In this document: positions 22,520 through 34,589 of the stretch, one piece after another
How the letters are laid out: each line of letters starts with the position of its first letter
Position numbering within the stretch: position 1 is the stretch's first letter
Assembly: GCA_917880885.1 (NCBI GenBank)
Contig: OU862928.1
Coordinates: 42,272,962 to 42,336,961, forward strand
DNA from: Limnephilus marmoratus
Lineage: Eukaryota > Arthropoda > Insecta > Trichoptera > Limnephilidae
Length of the DNA: 64,000 nucleotides
Direction: 5' to 3'
Position numbers and translations under genes: made by a program
Notes under the pieces: generated by a model
What the model saw: only the letters and a program-made list of their open reading frames with translations
Databases searched by the model: none
What the model was told of the DNA's origin: nothing

Positions 22520-23080
22520 AAGATTGGGAAATCTATCAAACAGGCCGCCCGTTTATTCACAGAGTTATGGGTTTTTCAGATATTTTGAGATGGCAGTCCA
22601 GAGGTGGCTGCCAAATTCAACAATGGGGCGCACTTGCATTTTGTGTAGGGTCAGCAGTTGTGAACTATCTGCAATATCTGTGGGCGCTGTACAGTACGCC
22701 TAGCTATATTTTCTTTTCTCTGTATTTATTTCATATTATGTTCATCATTCATTACACTAACCCGTCATTCCGTTTTCAGACTAACTCCTGTTTTACAGGG
22801 ATATTTGAGGGTTTAGCTTCGTGCATCATAAGTGTAGCTTCGTTTATTAAAAAAAATAGAGTCCTTGTGAGAGCCTTGAAGGAGTAACCATCTGTTACTT
22901 ATACCAGGGCGGGAAAGCGGTTGGATTACCTCAAGAACGCCTAGCTTCTGAAAGACGAACCCAACTCCTGCTTTGATGGAGCCCCCATAACTGAGCTGAT
23001 CACTAGAACAAGCATATCAATGGAAGGTCTGTTGGGAAGTTCCGTTGGAGGAGAATGATATGTCATTTGGATTCCTTTTA
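22520..23080 (-). pseudogene. LINE A fragment, split by a 231-bp insertion
   Basis: It matches LINE A at 11905-12085 and 12115-12240 (TCTATCAAACAGGCCGCCCG, GGTGGCTGCCAAATTCAAC, GAACAAGCATATCAATGGA). Both the 5' and 3' parts of the LINE are missing. Confidence 0.7.
22706..22936 (-). mobile_element. 231-bp retro-insertion with 10-bp TSD
   Basis: Flanked by exact ACGCCTAGCT (22696-22705 and 22937-22946). Read on the minus strand it ends with AATAAATACAGAGAAAAGAA, i.e. a polyadenylation signal followed by an A-rich end, so it looks like a reverse-transcribed RNA 3' end. It matches no other repeat in this window. Confidence 0.55.
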
Positions 23081-23291
23081 TTATTCCATGCGAATTTAGA
23101 AAACTTTCTGTGGTTTCTAATCACCGTTTTAACTCCTTTTAATATTTTTAATGCGAGTTCGAGTATTAATTCCCTGGAGTCAGTGTCAGATCAAAATTAT
23201 CCAGGCGTGAATTCAGACACTAATATTACACTGCCAGATTTACACACGTACGAAGTTACGCATGGAGAGATTATTTTCACCATTTTTTTTA

Positions 23292-23655
23292 CATGAATTC
23301 CGCACAAGAGTCCCAACTGCTCCCGTCTGGAGCCAGTGGGACTATGGCATCCCCAATTGGGGTATGTTGTGAGGCGGAAGGTAGTGGGGAGGGGAAGGAG
23401 ACAGGGAAGAGGAAGGTGGAGAGGTACCTGCCTATTCAGATCTGGTCACGAAACACGGTTAAAAGCCATTTCAAGCAACATTTCAATTCTGAATGGTGGT
23501 CTTACACCAGGGCGATACTGAGATTATCTTCCACTCTGGAACGTGCCGCAAATGTACTATATATTATTTTAAATGAATTAATTGTGAAATAACAAAAATT
23601 AATCAAATAAAACTTATTTGCCACGCCGGAATTCGATCCCGCGACCTTGTAACGG
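23292..23655 (-). mobile_element. SINE B, nearly full length
   Basis: The 3' end CCGCACAAGAGTCCCAACTG is at the left, the body is intact (GGTCTTACACCAGGGCGATA), and the head is cut within the tRNA region after box B (GGAATTCGATCCCGCGACCT). Confidence 0.75.
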
Positions 23656-24955
23656 TAATTTTACCTAAAATCTATCTTTGCTAATCACCGCCATCCAAAT
23701 GCTATAAATATTTCTCTCGTATTCAAATAAACAAGTGCTGACATGTGGGTAGATCAGTGTAAGAAAAGACGGTATGTTAAAGTAACAAAGATGCAACATT
23801 TATTCTTTAATTTCAAACAATTATGGGTAGAGCATGATTAATTGATTTTTAAATCTACAGGGGTGGTTGACTACCTTAAGTATATCAAATTAATGTGAAA
23901 CTACAATCTCGGAACATGTGGTATCAATAAATGGAAGCATATCATTAGTTAATCCTGAAGGGCGCCTGTACCGATAACTGTGCATATTTAGAAGGATTAA
24001 AATTAAATGCTAAGGATATATTAAACCAAAGTTAAACTAAACTATCTCGTGATGATCCATTACAAATTATTATTTCGCTCACGTGTGTTTCGGCCATGAC
24101 CTTTGGCGGCTTGTAGTTCAGCTGTCACACCATGTACTCCCCGGAACCAACTGACGAACGTATCGAAACTTCTCCTCAATTCACCCTCTACCGGCGCCTG
24201 TACATTAACGGCCGGCTGTCAATTTTATCAGGTACCCGCGTGGCTAGAAACTTCGTCTAAATTAGGCGAGTACTCGCCCAAACTGTTGCAACCTTCGGAT
24301 TGCGATTCAAGAGCCTTACCACGAGACTAGACCACGCCGGCCGTAATTGAAATATGTAGGTACTTCATTAATTAAAAGTGATCATAAGCAAAGGTTTAGA
24401 TTTGTATTTTTCATCCTGTATACGTCCGTCCAGACCTTTTACTTTGATTGACGTGTTGCAAAGATTGCCTTACCCAACTCTTAATATAATACCTACCCCC
24501 TGCCCACCTCCCTCACTCGCTACTCTCCTGATAGTCCTGTTCACCCTCCCACACCCATGGCTCAAGAGAGGTCCGGCTTAGGACGGCTTAGCTTAGGTGG
24601 CGATAAGCCCTTTATAAGCCAAGGTCTTTTCCATTCTGCGCACACTGTCCAAAGGGTGGACGGAACGACAAAAATTAAACGAAATAAAATAAATATAAAA
24701 TCAAAAATAAAGGTACTTATTCATTTCTGATACGATTAAAATTTATGGCATTGGTTTAACGACAGAAATAAAGATTCTCCTTGGAGCGGCCAGAAACATT
24801 TTCAAAGACAAAATAATTTAAAATAAAGTATCAGGTGATTTGATAAGCCTTAATATTGTACTTACAAGTTTATTATAACAATTTCATCCGTACCATAATT
24901 AATATTTATAAAATATTAATTATTAAAATATTAATATTATCTTACAGCCCAATCA
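23656..24955. other. Mostly unrecognised; a SINE B head at 24290-24345
   Basis: The only assignable piece is the antisense tRNA-like head CTTCGGATTGCGATTCAAGAGCC at 24290-24345, ending AGACCACGCCGGCC. The rest shows no gene or repeat ends. Confidence 0.4.
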
Positions 24956-25185
24956 TGGATATGTTTCCCCACCCACCCACTCTTCATTAATACCTAGTGA
25001 CGGCTCCACCCCTACCATAATAATACATTGTTCTCATCCATTATTTTGTAACTATCAAATCAGTATACGTTTGCCCCGAAACTGCTCGGATTTACTCAAA
25101 TATATAAGTGGTTCAAACAAAGTTAAATTGTTTCATTTATTTATAATGGATAACCACAAAGTTATAGCTTCATTCAAAAGTAAAA
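24956..25185 (+). mobile_element. Penelope-like element 3' end
   Basis: The final codons read SPIMDMFPHPPTLH then TAA, nearly identical to the end of the GIY-YIG ORF at 36804-37136 (SPIMDLFPYPPTLH). The 3' region keeps the second half of a hammerhead (CCCCGAAACTGCTCGGATTT, core first half lost), then GTGGTTCAAACAAAG, then an inverted 5' unit (GGATAACCACAAAGTTATAG). Confidence 0.65.
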
Positions 25186-25914
25186 AAAGTTTCTTCCACA
25201 TTTTTGAACAGTCCAATAAGAAATTAAATTAAAAATCGGGACTTTGAAACCAGTGCAAAAATCGCACAGTGCAAATAAATGGTTGATCAGATTTTCCTGC
25301 ATAACTTTGTCTGCAAAGTGGAAAAATATATCTAACCCTGACCTGACCATAAGATACTCATGGGTTCTACACAACACTAAAAAGAAAAAATTTGATAAAG
25401 TATGCCATACGGAAACCGCGGAAAAATTACTTCCCCTCCACGTAGGAAGCTAAAATATTTTTTGTGACCCACTGAAGAAATACACCGATAGAAGTGTGTT
25501 GTGGGCGTGTCTGTGCTGTGTCAGAAATCATCATCATTATCATGGTGTTATGTCCAAGGGCATTTGACCGACTTTACAAGTGCTCTCCATTTTATTTCTA
25601 CAGTACAATACATACTTTTTTAATTTTCTTTCATGCATATGCTTTCTATGTTTTGTACTTTTAATATTATTTTATATTCTACTGTATTCTGCCATACTCT
25701 TTTATATTAGTCTATAGCAATTTACATTTATATTCTTTAACATTATATTGTTCTATACCTATATTTTTATATTCCCTCACATTCTTTATATTGTATATGT
25801 TAATGTACTGTATAGAATATCGACCACCACAACACGGGCATGTGCCTAGTATGGTGGTCAAAAAATCCTCAATTCGTGTAACAAAAATTCATTGAATATA
25901 GAAAACTAAAAAAA
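25186..25914. other. No gene recognised
   Basis: A short ATCATCATTATCATGG run near 25528 resembles RTE-type LINE tails but no coding sequence adjoins it. The stretch 25590-25850 is low-complexity TTTATATTCT-type sequence. Confidence 0.3.
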
Positions 25915-26515
25915 ATAGCCTCTACGCAGGAGGCCCAGAGGAAAATAATTCCCCTCAGGGCCTGTATCATCTTTGGGGACGCTGTGTGGAGGGTCTTTTA
26001 AAGGAAAGGAAGGTTGGAAAGTTCCCTCCCACAGTGGTGCACTTGAGAGAGTCCTACTGTAGAGGCCAAATGGTCTCTCCCGATACTGCCCGCCATGCAT
26101 AAGTAGGCAGACGCATCCTCCGTCACCTAGACAAACCTCACTCCGTAAACCTGGGCACTCCTGCTAAGTGACAAAAAGAGGTATTAGTTATTAAATAAAT
26201 GGTTCCCGTGGCAGCGGTGCCCATATCCACCTCCCAAATTGAATCGCACTGGTTGCAGTCTCTCGCGTTCAGAAAAGGAAACCATTTATTGAATAACAAA
26301 CACCTCCGCCACAGGTCACCTTAAGTGGTTTGCTACGTTTGGTAACATAGCAGGATTGCTATGGGGTGATTGTCGGAATCTTGGCAGTCCAGACCGGAGA
26401 GACTGGTCGAGGGAGGCCTTTAGATCTCCCATCCCTCATTTTATATTCCAGAACTTCCTCTGCTTCCTTTCCCAAAAAGATCCTCCACACAGCATACCCA
26501 AAACAACACCCTCCT
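25915..26515. mobile_element. Two SIDEs, minus (25915-26250) and plus (26268-26515)
   Basis: They lie head to head: the left copy reads GGAGGCCCAGAGGAAAAT.. from its 3' end, the right begins CCATTTATTGAATAACAAAC and runs to CCTCCACACAGCATACCC. The right copy has an internal deletion. Together they form a long imperfect inverted repeat. Confidence 0.65.
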
Positions 26516-26532
26516 TTGAGAACTAATATTTA

Positions 26533-27210
26533 AAAAAAATCAGAGTGCACAATACACACGCGGTACAGGTGAAACCTTCAGAAAACTAAAGTAGACAAGG
26601 GTGGGGAGGCACCGCACAAAGAGGAGACCGTTTATACTATCTCATTCTCTCGCTGGCTAAATCCTACAGATGTTTGTGTTTGTCTCTTTGTAGTGTTGCT
26701 ATTTTTCGTTTAATCGAGTTTCAAATCCCAATGGTGCTAAAGAAGTTTTCACTTTAAAAAAATCAGAGTGTGCAATTCATACGCGATAGAAGTGAAACCT
26801 TCAAAAAACTAAAGTAGACAAGAGTGGGGAGGCTACGAAGTACCGCACAAAGAGGAGACCGATTATACTATCACATTCTCTCGCAGGCACCCTATAGATG
26901 TACGTGTTTGTCTCTTTTTAGTGTCGCTATTTTACGTTTCATCGAGTTTCAAATCGGTGCTAAAGAAGTTTCCACTGCGTGATCATCAGAGTGTGCAATT
27001 CACGTGCGGTAGAAGTGAAACCATCCGAAAACTAAAGAAGACAAGAGTGGGGAGGCTAAAAAGCACCGCACAAAGAGAAGACCGATTATACTATCACGTT
27101 CTCTCGCAGGCTATACCCTATAGATGTAAGTATTTCTCTCTTTTTAGTGTCGCTATTTTTCGTTTCATCGACTTTCAAATCACAACGGTGCTAAAGAAGT
27201 TTTTACTTCA
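26533..27210. repeat. Tandem trimer of a ~223-bp unit
   Basis: The units 26533-26755, 26756-26978 and 26979-27210 each run from TCAGAGTG(T)GCAAT to GGTGCTAAAGAAGTTT and share GGAGACCGATTATACTATC. Diverged single copies occur near 3850-3985 (reversed) and 32760-33135. No function is evident. Confidence 0.7.
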
Positions 27211-27449
27211 TACCTTCTAGGAATTTTCCATTCAGCGATGTGACCCGTCTCGCAGGACCACGTATGCATCATAAATATTTAATAACATTTTGGAGTTAGT
27301 ATGTTTTAGTTGTCAAATTAAGAAGTTCCGGGGAGCAACACGCCTTTGTCGCAATCTTTTTCCTTTTGTTTCGATTTGTAAATAACGAAATAGGAAGTTA
27401 GTATCACGTAATACCTGGAAAACGTACGGTTTATAAAAAAAGTTTTTTT

Positions 27450-28375
27450 AAGCCGCTGCTACCCGAATTTCTACCGATTTCTTACATATCTCCCTTAAAT
27501 ATTTGATATTTTTAAGCTCTTAAAAAATATGTTACTTTTGAAGATAAATCTAGACGTGTTCGATGCCGAAACCCAAATTATATGAAATTCCCTCGATAGA
27601 AAAAATCGCAAATTATGCTCCGAAAATTATTATAAACACGTTTATTTTAGTTATTTTGCAAGGTTTAAATGTAAAAAAATTCACAATGTTTCTTCAAATG
27701 ATACTTAAGACGTCTTTCTCGAGATTTTTGCTCTATTTTAAACGAGTCGTGTTTTATTAAACATTTTCACGATTTTAGCATCGATTTTATCGCTTTTAAG
27801 GTCTATGCCCACTACACCGTACCATACCATGACCGTAACCGTAGCGGCGCATGCAAAAAAATATTATTTGCATCGATCAGTATGAAACGCTGCCCACTAG
27901 ACCGTTCCGTCACCGACCAACACCGTCGCATACCATGACCGGACTGACGGCGAATTCTCGATGACAATATTTTGCAGGTGCCGGTCCGCTCTGTGCATGG
28001 CACGCGACGGTGTTAGGATCCCCGTTCTAACACCGTTGCGTGCCATGCATTGCCACTCCGTCAGTTCGTGATTGCACCGCGTTGTCACTCCGTCCGAACG
28101 GGGATGGTACGGACACTAACCGCGGTGTGTACGGTTATCATACGGTCACTATACCCGTTACGTATGGGTATAATACGGTGTTAGCACGTTCTAGTGGGCA
28201 TAGTAGGGCGTAGCGTGTTTATTTCGTGTCTGATACGTTCATAGTACGGTCATGGTATGGAACGGTGTAGTGGGCATAGACCTTAAATATTAGCGCGCTC
28301 CTCTTACATTCGTAATTACATATATCTCCATCTTCTTTTTGAGCGCGGATGCGACGTCTTAACCACTCGGGCCAA
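27450..28375 (+). repeat. Repeat family E, split by a TTAA element
   Basis: It aligns with 21645-22095 on both sides of the insertion at 27800-28282. The right end reads GAGCGCGGATGCGACGTCTT then AACCACTCGGGCC, tRNA-like when reversed. Confidence 0.65.
27800..28282. mobile_element. 483-bp piggyBac-type MITE with TTAA duplication
   Basis: The ends GGTCTATGCCCACTACACCG and CGGTGTAGTGGGCATAGACC are perfectly inverted, and 38 bp match with one change. TTAA occurs on both sides (27796-27799, 28283-28286); the paralogue at 21645-22095 shows the single TTAA. Internal copies of GCCCACTAGA-type motifs repeat the end sequence. It has no coding content. The ends lack the usual CCY start of piggyBac. 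Confidence 0.8.
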
Positions 28376-28667
28376 TAAGATTCTTTCGTTCCACGCCAAC
28401 TCAGAACCGAGTCAACTCAATAACTCCTTGAAAAGTCATTAAAAGCTATGAAAAAATAATTTTAAAATAGCCGTTAACCCTAACCGAACATAACATGTTT
28501 AACCAATTTTTAATATTTTTTATCATCACTCTTTATGACCTTTCCGGGGTGGTTCTGAGTTGGCTTCATTCTGAGTTGGCCGGTCACCAGCTTGTTTACA
28601 TTGTAACATTACTAGATATATGTATGAAGTATGAGGCGTACCTGAGTTATTAATGTGAGTTCCTTTC

Positions 28668-28825
28668 GTACAAGAGTTCCAAGTGTTCTCAAACGTCTGG
28701 AGAGAGTGAGACTATGGTCTTAAATTGGGGTTAGAAGATGGGAAAGAGGAAGGTGCGGAAGTACCTGGATATTCAGATCTAGTCAAAAAGCACGGCCAAA
28801 GTCATTTCAAGCAACGTTTCTGTTG
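28668..28825 (-). mobile_element. SINE B fragment
   Basis: It keeps the 3' half (ACAAGAGTTCCAAGTG, GGATATTCAGATCTAGTC, TTTCAAGCAACGTTTC) and is truncated toward the tRNA head. A smaller piece of the same family lies at 29560-29660. Confidence 0.55.
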
Positions 28826-28939
28826 TAGTTTGAGCTATGAGACATAGATGGCTCTAGTGAAGATAGATCATGAAGGATATAGAATATTCAACAGATGTCA
28901 ATAGTATAAAAGGCCGCCCCTCTTTTGTGGGTGCTAAGG

Positions 28940-29305
28940 GACGGGGAGCCATAACAAGGATGCCCGAGTTCATTAAGTGAGTTTTGTCTAGGTCTTGGCG
29001 GCGAATGCGTTGGCCCACCTCCTGCATGGCGGATCGGATCGGAAATTACTGGTTTAAGGAGACCTTGTGACATCTACTTTCCTACTCTTTCGACCCATCG
29101 CCTTTATTCCAGTGGGAGGGATGAATTATTACATCCATCACTCCTGGACACATTGTACCCCAAATTCCTACCCATCCCTTTTTCCTTCCCAGAACTTTCT
29201 CTCCTTCATATCCCTTAAAAAATCGCTCCACACAGCATCTCTAAAGATGATAGGCCCTGAGGCAATTTTTTCCTCAGGGCCTGCAGTATACAGCTAATGT
29301 TAAAA
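28940..29305 (+). mobile_element. SIDE of LINE A
   Basis: 5'-truncated start at TGCCCGAGTTCATTAAGTGA, then TTTGTCTAGGTCTTGG, CACTCCTGGACACATTG and the shared 3' end CTCAGGGCCTGCAGTATAC followed by an A-run. Confidence 0.7.
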
Positions 29306-29369
29306 AAATCTTCAATAATCGGTGTACATTGTGGGGCTAAAACGAGTTGGAAAGAGGAAGCTTGAAACC

Positions 29370-29515
29370 GGTCAGTTGTTGAGTGGCCATCGCGTTTGGG
29401 TCCCACCCAAGCGTTCCGTGTTCGATTCTTCGGCTGGCTAAGTTTTCCATCACGACTCCAGCAACATTTTGCGCTTACTGTGATGGTAGTAGGAGATTTT
29501 CAAACATTTTTGGGT
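29370..29515 (+). mobile_element. SINE A
   Basis: ACCGGTCAGTTGTTGAGTGG, GTTCCGTGTTCGATTCTTCG (box B) and the body CATCACGACTCCAGCAACAT to GTGATGGTAGTAGGAGATTT. Confidence 0.65.
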
Positions 29516-29734
29516 TGGGAATGGGAATGTTTGAGTTTCTTTTTAAAAAGAAAAAAAATACCTAGCTATTCAGATCTGGTTACCAGAAGCTAAAGCCAAA
29601 TTAATCACCTCTTCAATTCTAAATGGTGGTAATTCACCAGAGCGATCCTAAGAGTATGTATCATCTACCACCCTGAAAGATTCTTAGACCCGGTTGTTTC
29701 ATTCATAGAACAGCTAAAACAACCTAAATTACCT

Positions 29735-30370
29735 GATTGAAATCTGGGGAAATGCGTATGAAACATACATCAATGAATTACAGGTAATTCAAAATAAGAT
29801 AATCAAAAAACTATTTCACTACGAATCCAAAACATCCACAAAAAAAATATATTTAGAAACAAAACTGCTAACATTAAGAAAACTATACGAGTACAATATA
29901 TGTGTCCTTATATACAAAATAAATAATAAACTCATACATACAAACACAGAATTCATTAAAACGTCCCAAGCACACAAACATTTTACACGACAACACGATA
30001 ACATACGCATAAACACCATTCATACTAACTACGGTAAGCAATCAATTAGTTACGAGGGGGGCAATTTATATAATTGCCTTCCAGATGATATCAAAAACGA
30101 AAAAAGTGTGTGCAAATTCAAAAAAAAATTGTTCATGTTTATTCACAAAAAACAAAGTAGTGATAGTGAATAATATCGTATGGTAATATAATATCATGTA
30201 AATGTTAGTATTGCAATCTAATGTAATCTAAGGTTATGAAATGTAAAAACCATGTAATGTAAAAACTATGTAATACAATGTAAAAAGTACATAATTCAAT
30301 ATTCTAGTTAAGTAAGTGAAAATGTTATTTTCTTTTTTACTGGAATAAAAACTTATGAAAAAAAAAAAAA
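29735..30370 (+). pseudogene. LINE E reverse transcriptase C-terminus with poly(A)
   Basis: The open frame after a TGA at about 29738 reads IEIWGNAYETYINELQVIQN, KIIKKLFHYESKTST, LRKLYEYNICVLIYKINN and ends near 30172, the C-terminal domain of a LINE reverse transcriptase (..IWGxAY..Y...L..IQNK.I). The 3' untranslated part has AATAAA at about 30344 and ends in A13. The 5' portion with the active site is missing, as expected for 5'-truncated insertion. Confidence 0.65.
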
Positions 30371-31270
30371 CATATTTTAAAATTAGATACATCATTATGC
30401 AATGCACGAAAACAGTATTCCCATAATTGCAATTAATTAAAAATGTTCAGTCTTGTGGGATAAACTGTTAAATAGAAAGTAATTGCCGTAAAGTTAATTT
30501 AACTATAAACAAAAGCTTTTCAACCCAATTATTTATTTACTATTATGACTTTCATATTATCAAATAATAAAAACACTTTACTTTTTTATTGTTAGGTAGG
30601 TACCATCAAAGTTATAATGACAACAGAACACTCCACGAACAACACTATTATAAACAATGAAAAATGCTCTTAAGGGTGTCCTTTTGATACTGATTAATAC
30701 AGATGGGTATACTAAAATCTGTACAGAATTAATCAACATAACAAATGTCTCATGGGAAATCAAATTTGCAAATTTCTACAAATTACTTCCCATATAAAAT
30801 GAAGAAGAAGTCATACTTTTGTATGTACGTTTATAATGCTTTCTTTCGCGCCTTATCCCATTTTTCAGCTGTCAAGATCAGCTGTAGAGTGGCGGCCATC
30901 TTGTAAAAAATACCATAGACAAATTATTTGAATGTACATAATGGATAAATATTCCAAAACTCAAGATTAAGTAGAATTTACCTCTCTGACGAGGGTTTTA
31001 TTTTATCAATCTCATTTTGAAGGTTTGGAGTTGAATGGATTTGAAGGGAACGAAAAAAAAGGTCTTAATGAGGTGTCGAATTATTTATTTTGGATGTTTT
31101 TCATCACAAAACGGAAAAATCATTAATTAAAGACATAAAATATTTAATTAATAAAATAAATAAATAATCACAAAAGGACCTAATAAGGACAAAAAATCTT
31201 TGGGGTACCTAAACGAAAATAAATTTTCCAATGAATAGATAAGTTTTTAGATTTTCACGGCCAAAAGCAT
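30371..31270. other. No gene recognised
   Basis: AT-rich sequence with no motif-bearing frame or matching repeat ends. The one-sided flank of the next foldback element lies at about 31240-31270. Confidence 0.3.
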
Positions 31271-31466
31271 TTTTGTTATTTGTTTTTTGGGTGTTATGCC
31301 GTGTTGCGCTACCGCCTTCATGAGCCAACGTTTTGCACAGCGTTACAGTTTCCATCATCAGAGCAGATATGTCCCAATGACGGACACTGTAACGCTGTCC
31401 GAAACGTTAGCTAAAGAAGGAGATAGCGAAGCACAGCATAACACCCCAAAAACAAATAACGAAAAT
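31271..31466. repeat. Foldback element, copy 3
   Basis: Arms from TTTTGTTATTTG to its inverse CAAATAACGAAAA. The minus-strand hammerhead keeps CTGATGA but has CAAAA for CGAAA; the plus-strand copy keeps GAAACGTT but has CCAATGA for CTGATGA. Both ribozymes are therefore damaged. Confidence 0.7.
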
Positions 31467-31499
31467 TCCAAGAATATTTTATTTATTTTTTGTTAAAGG

Positions 31500-33163
31500 A
31501 TGTCTGTATTATTTTTGTCACAATTTTTTAGGTTAGGTTAGGTTAGATTTTAGTAGATATTTTGTCGGGAGGTGTTTTGTCCGTAAGATATATTGTCGGG
31601 GATGCTTTATCGTGGGATGAAAACGCACGGAACTGAAACGGACCGAAATGGGCCGCGCAAACGTTCCTCTTAAGAGCGTTTAAACAGCCAGCTTCCGAAA
31701 ATCAACATTTCGTCGAAAGTTGTTCTTACGATCGTGCAGGGCGGTTACAATGAGAAAGATTAATTATTCTCCGTACCAGTTTTTTTAAATTATAACTCGA
31801 TATCGGTTTTATTTCATTTTAAATTTGCTTTAATTTATATCTACTTATATCCAAAAATGCTGAAAGGCGTGATGATAAAACTATTGAAATAATATACTTT
31901 TTGTAATAATTTTTTGTGGAAAAGAGTCAATACGTCTAAAATCTGATTTAAAAATGACATATTTCTGGTTTTCTCTGGTAATACCCTCTTAAGCATCGTG
32001 TATATGCATGTGCATAGGTCAAACAACAGATCCCATTAAATAAATGTGTGTTCTCTACTTCAGTCCCCCGGAGGCACATCAATGGTGTAATAACCTAAGA
32101 CTTCTCATCAAATCATTCAAATAATAACTTACACAGAAAATTGGAGATTTTTCCATTTATCACTTTTCTTCTTTTCTCAGATAATCGAGAAACGTCTTTC
32201 TTGAAATAAAGCACAGAATCTCGCTTAGGTAGATATTATTTGGTAAGTTGTAGAGGTATTTTTCGAATCGATTGATGGCCGTTTGTTTGAAAACAAATCA
32301 CAGGAAAGTTGTTTGAGGGATTCGATACAAAATTTTATTAGTTTCCGTCCTGTTCCGGAACCGATTCACTGACTGTCATTTTTGATAAATTGCCCATTTT
32401 CTAGTCTAAAAATATTTTTTATAATGTGGAACAAAGCTGCCAATTTTCTGTTCAGGTAAATATTTTTCTCTGAATTTCGACGAGCTCAATTTTATACATA
32501 AACAAGAATAGTGTCTGGTACAATAACCACTATTCTTTCTGGACCGTTAATTTTAATAGTTTTCCATGCAGTTCGTAGCTATAAGACTATTTATTATTGG
32601 GAAAATTATAGTAAGGTCTCAGGCTATAATTCTGTTATAAATAGATAACACACGAAAGGTACTTTTACGCTGATGTTTCTGATATTTTAAATATGCCTCT
32701 ACTGAAGTATAAAGCTGTACTAATTACACATTTTAAAAAAGTCACTGCATAACAGTATTTTTTAAAGTGAAAACTTCTTTAGCACCGTTGTGACTTAAAA
32801 CTCGATGAAACGAAAAATAGCGATGCTAAAAAGAGACAGTGTTTTGTAGTCTCCCCACTCTTGTCTATTTTGTTTTCTTTTGACGACTACCGCGTGTAAA
32901 TTGAACACCATGATTTTTTTTAAGTGAAAATTACTTTAGCACCGTTGTGATTTCAAACTCGATGAAACGGAAACGAGCGACACTAAAAATCAGAATGTGC
33001 AATTCACACGAAGAAGAAGTGAAACCTTCAGAAAACTACACTAGACAAGAGTGGGGAGACTACGATTCACCGCACAAAGAAGAGACCGATAGGCTATAGA
33101 GCACCACATAAAGAGGAGACCGATTATACATTCTCATAATTATAAATAGTATTTTTAGAATAT
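31500..33163. repeat. Dispersed repeat fragments, no gene
   Basis: TTAGGTTAGGTTAGG near 31532. 31690-31845 is an inverted relative of 56472-56610 (CTCCGTACCAG, AACTCGATATCGGTTTTATT). 31845-31990 is inverted relative to about 52560-52690 (CAATACGTCTAAAATCTGAT). 32760-33135 holds diverged copies of the 223-bp tandem unit. Confidence 0.5.
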
Positions 33164-33167
33164 TTAA

Positions 33168-34538
33168 CCCTAGAGTGGGCGCGCTATGAGCATTTTGCCG
33201 CCCTCTGCAAAAAAACGTTGATAATTCTTAAATCTACTGCGCATAAACTTTGCGCTTTTTAGTAGCTGCCCCCACTTTCATTCGCAACCCGTGGCAAAAG
33301 ACTGGACACCGTCAGTGCACGGGGAGCCGCTTGAGAAGGAGGTTGTTACCATCGGGTGTCGTCCGGCGGCAATTTGCTCACTGCGCGCCCACTCACGCAA
33401 GTAAAAATTATGCTTTATATTATTTACGATTTAGCTAATCTTTATATTATTTATAAAGATTAGCCCGATATATCCTCAACACTGGCCAAAACATTACTAT
33501 GGATAACTTTTTTACTTCAATACCTCTCGCTGATCAGTTGCTAGATCATAGAACGGCCATCGTTTGAACTTTACGTAAAAATTAAATTCCACCTTGTTTT
33601 CTGAACACTAAAAATAGGAAGAAACCATCTTCGATGTTTGAGTTTGGTGAGAAGAAAGTTTTGCTGTCTCATGTTCCAGACAAGAAGCAAAAAAAGTAGT
33701 ATTACTATTATCAACTTTTCATGAGAATGATAGAATCGACGAAAACACCGGACCTGCTGCAAAGCCTGAAATGATTACATTTTATAATGAAACCAAAGAC
33801 GGTGTTGGTGTCGTGGACCAAACGAAAGAAGAGTATTCTGTTGGTAGAATGACTCGCAGGTGACCAATGAGTTTGTTTTTTTATGATGAATATTGCCGGT
33901 ATAAATAGTCAAATAATTTACAAAGCCTATACTGAACATTTGATGCTACGCCGACAGTACTTGCGGGAGATTGCGATGGTCCTGGTTAAGCCATATATGA
34001 CCGCAAGGTCTTCAGTAGATACCTTAAATATTCCTCTGAGGAACTAAGTTGCTCGCTTTGTTCCTATAGAACAAGTATCATCTTCAAAGAAGGAAGGCAA
34101 ATGCAGTATATGTCCATCAAAGGAAAATAGGCGCACGAAAAAAGGGTGTTGCAGATGCTCAAAATTACTGTGCAAAGAACATTGCACATACTTATGTGAA
34201 GACTGTTTCGCCAAAGCATATCCTGTAGATTTGGAAAATATTTAATATTGTTATTTTTTTGCATTTTTAATAAATATTATAGAAGGATAATGTAGGATAA
34301 CTAAAAAAAGTTAATGTAAATGTTTATTTTTGTAAATTCGATTGTAAACCAAAGTTCCTTCAACAGAGTTCAATAAATATGTTAATTTGTCATACCTTAT
34401 TAGTGTTTTACTTAAATCCTGAGAAAATAAATTAATTAAATTGCATTATTCCTTCTTAAAATTGTCCACGAAAATGAGCGGCAAAATGCTCCCCACGCGT
34501 TCACTGACGTTTTACGGAAAGACGCGCCCACTCTAGGG
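33168..34538 (+). mobile_element. piggyBac transposon, internally deleted
   Basis: Perfect ends CCCTAGAGTGGGCGCG and CGCGCCCACTCTAGGG flanked by TTAA (33164-33167, 34539-34542). It is 1371 bp, too short for a full transposase. CCCTAG-type starts and TTAA are diagnostic for piggyBac. Other TTAA-flanked elements in the window might have used such a transposase, though their ends differ. Confidence 0.9.
33480..34245 (+). pseudogene. piggyBac transposase C-terminal half
   Basis: Frames encode [17 protein letters not shown] (region of the second catalytic Asp), then MITFYNETKDGVGVVDQTK, where the family has GVD.(V/L/M)DQ: the third catalytic Asp appears as Gly. Later come NIAGINSQIIYKAYTEH-type codons, and a C-terminal cysteine-rich finger begins KCSICPSKENRRTKKGCC and ends at TAA 34243-34245. 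Stops and frameshifts are frequent (for example near 33568, 33686, 33860). The N-terminal half with the first Asp is deleted. Confidence 0.8.
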
Positions 34539-34589
34539 TTAATAACAAATTATATTTTAAGTCTTCTAATGAGATATTTAATTTAAAAT

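Noticed and set aside
25915..26515. Single long inverted-repeat transposon
   Set aside because: The arms are two SIDEs with their own 3' tails, so head-to-head insertion explains the symmetry.
27812..28088. Two 63-codon minus-strand frames
   Set aside because: Both lie wholly inside the non-coding TTAA MITE.
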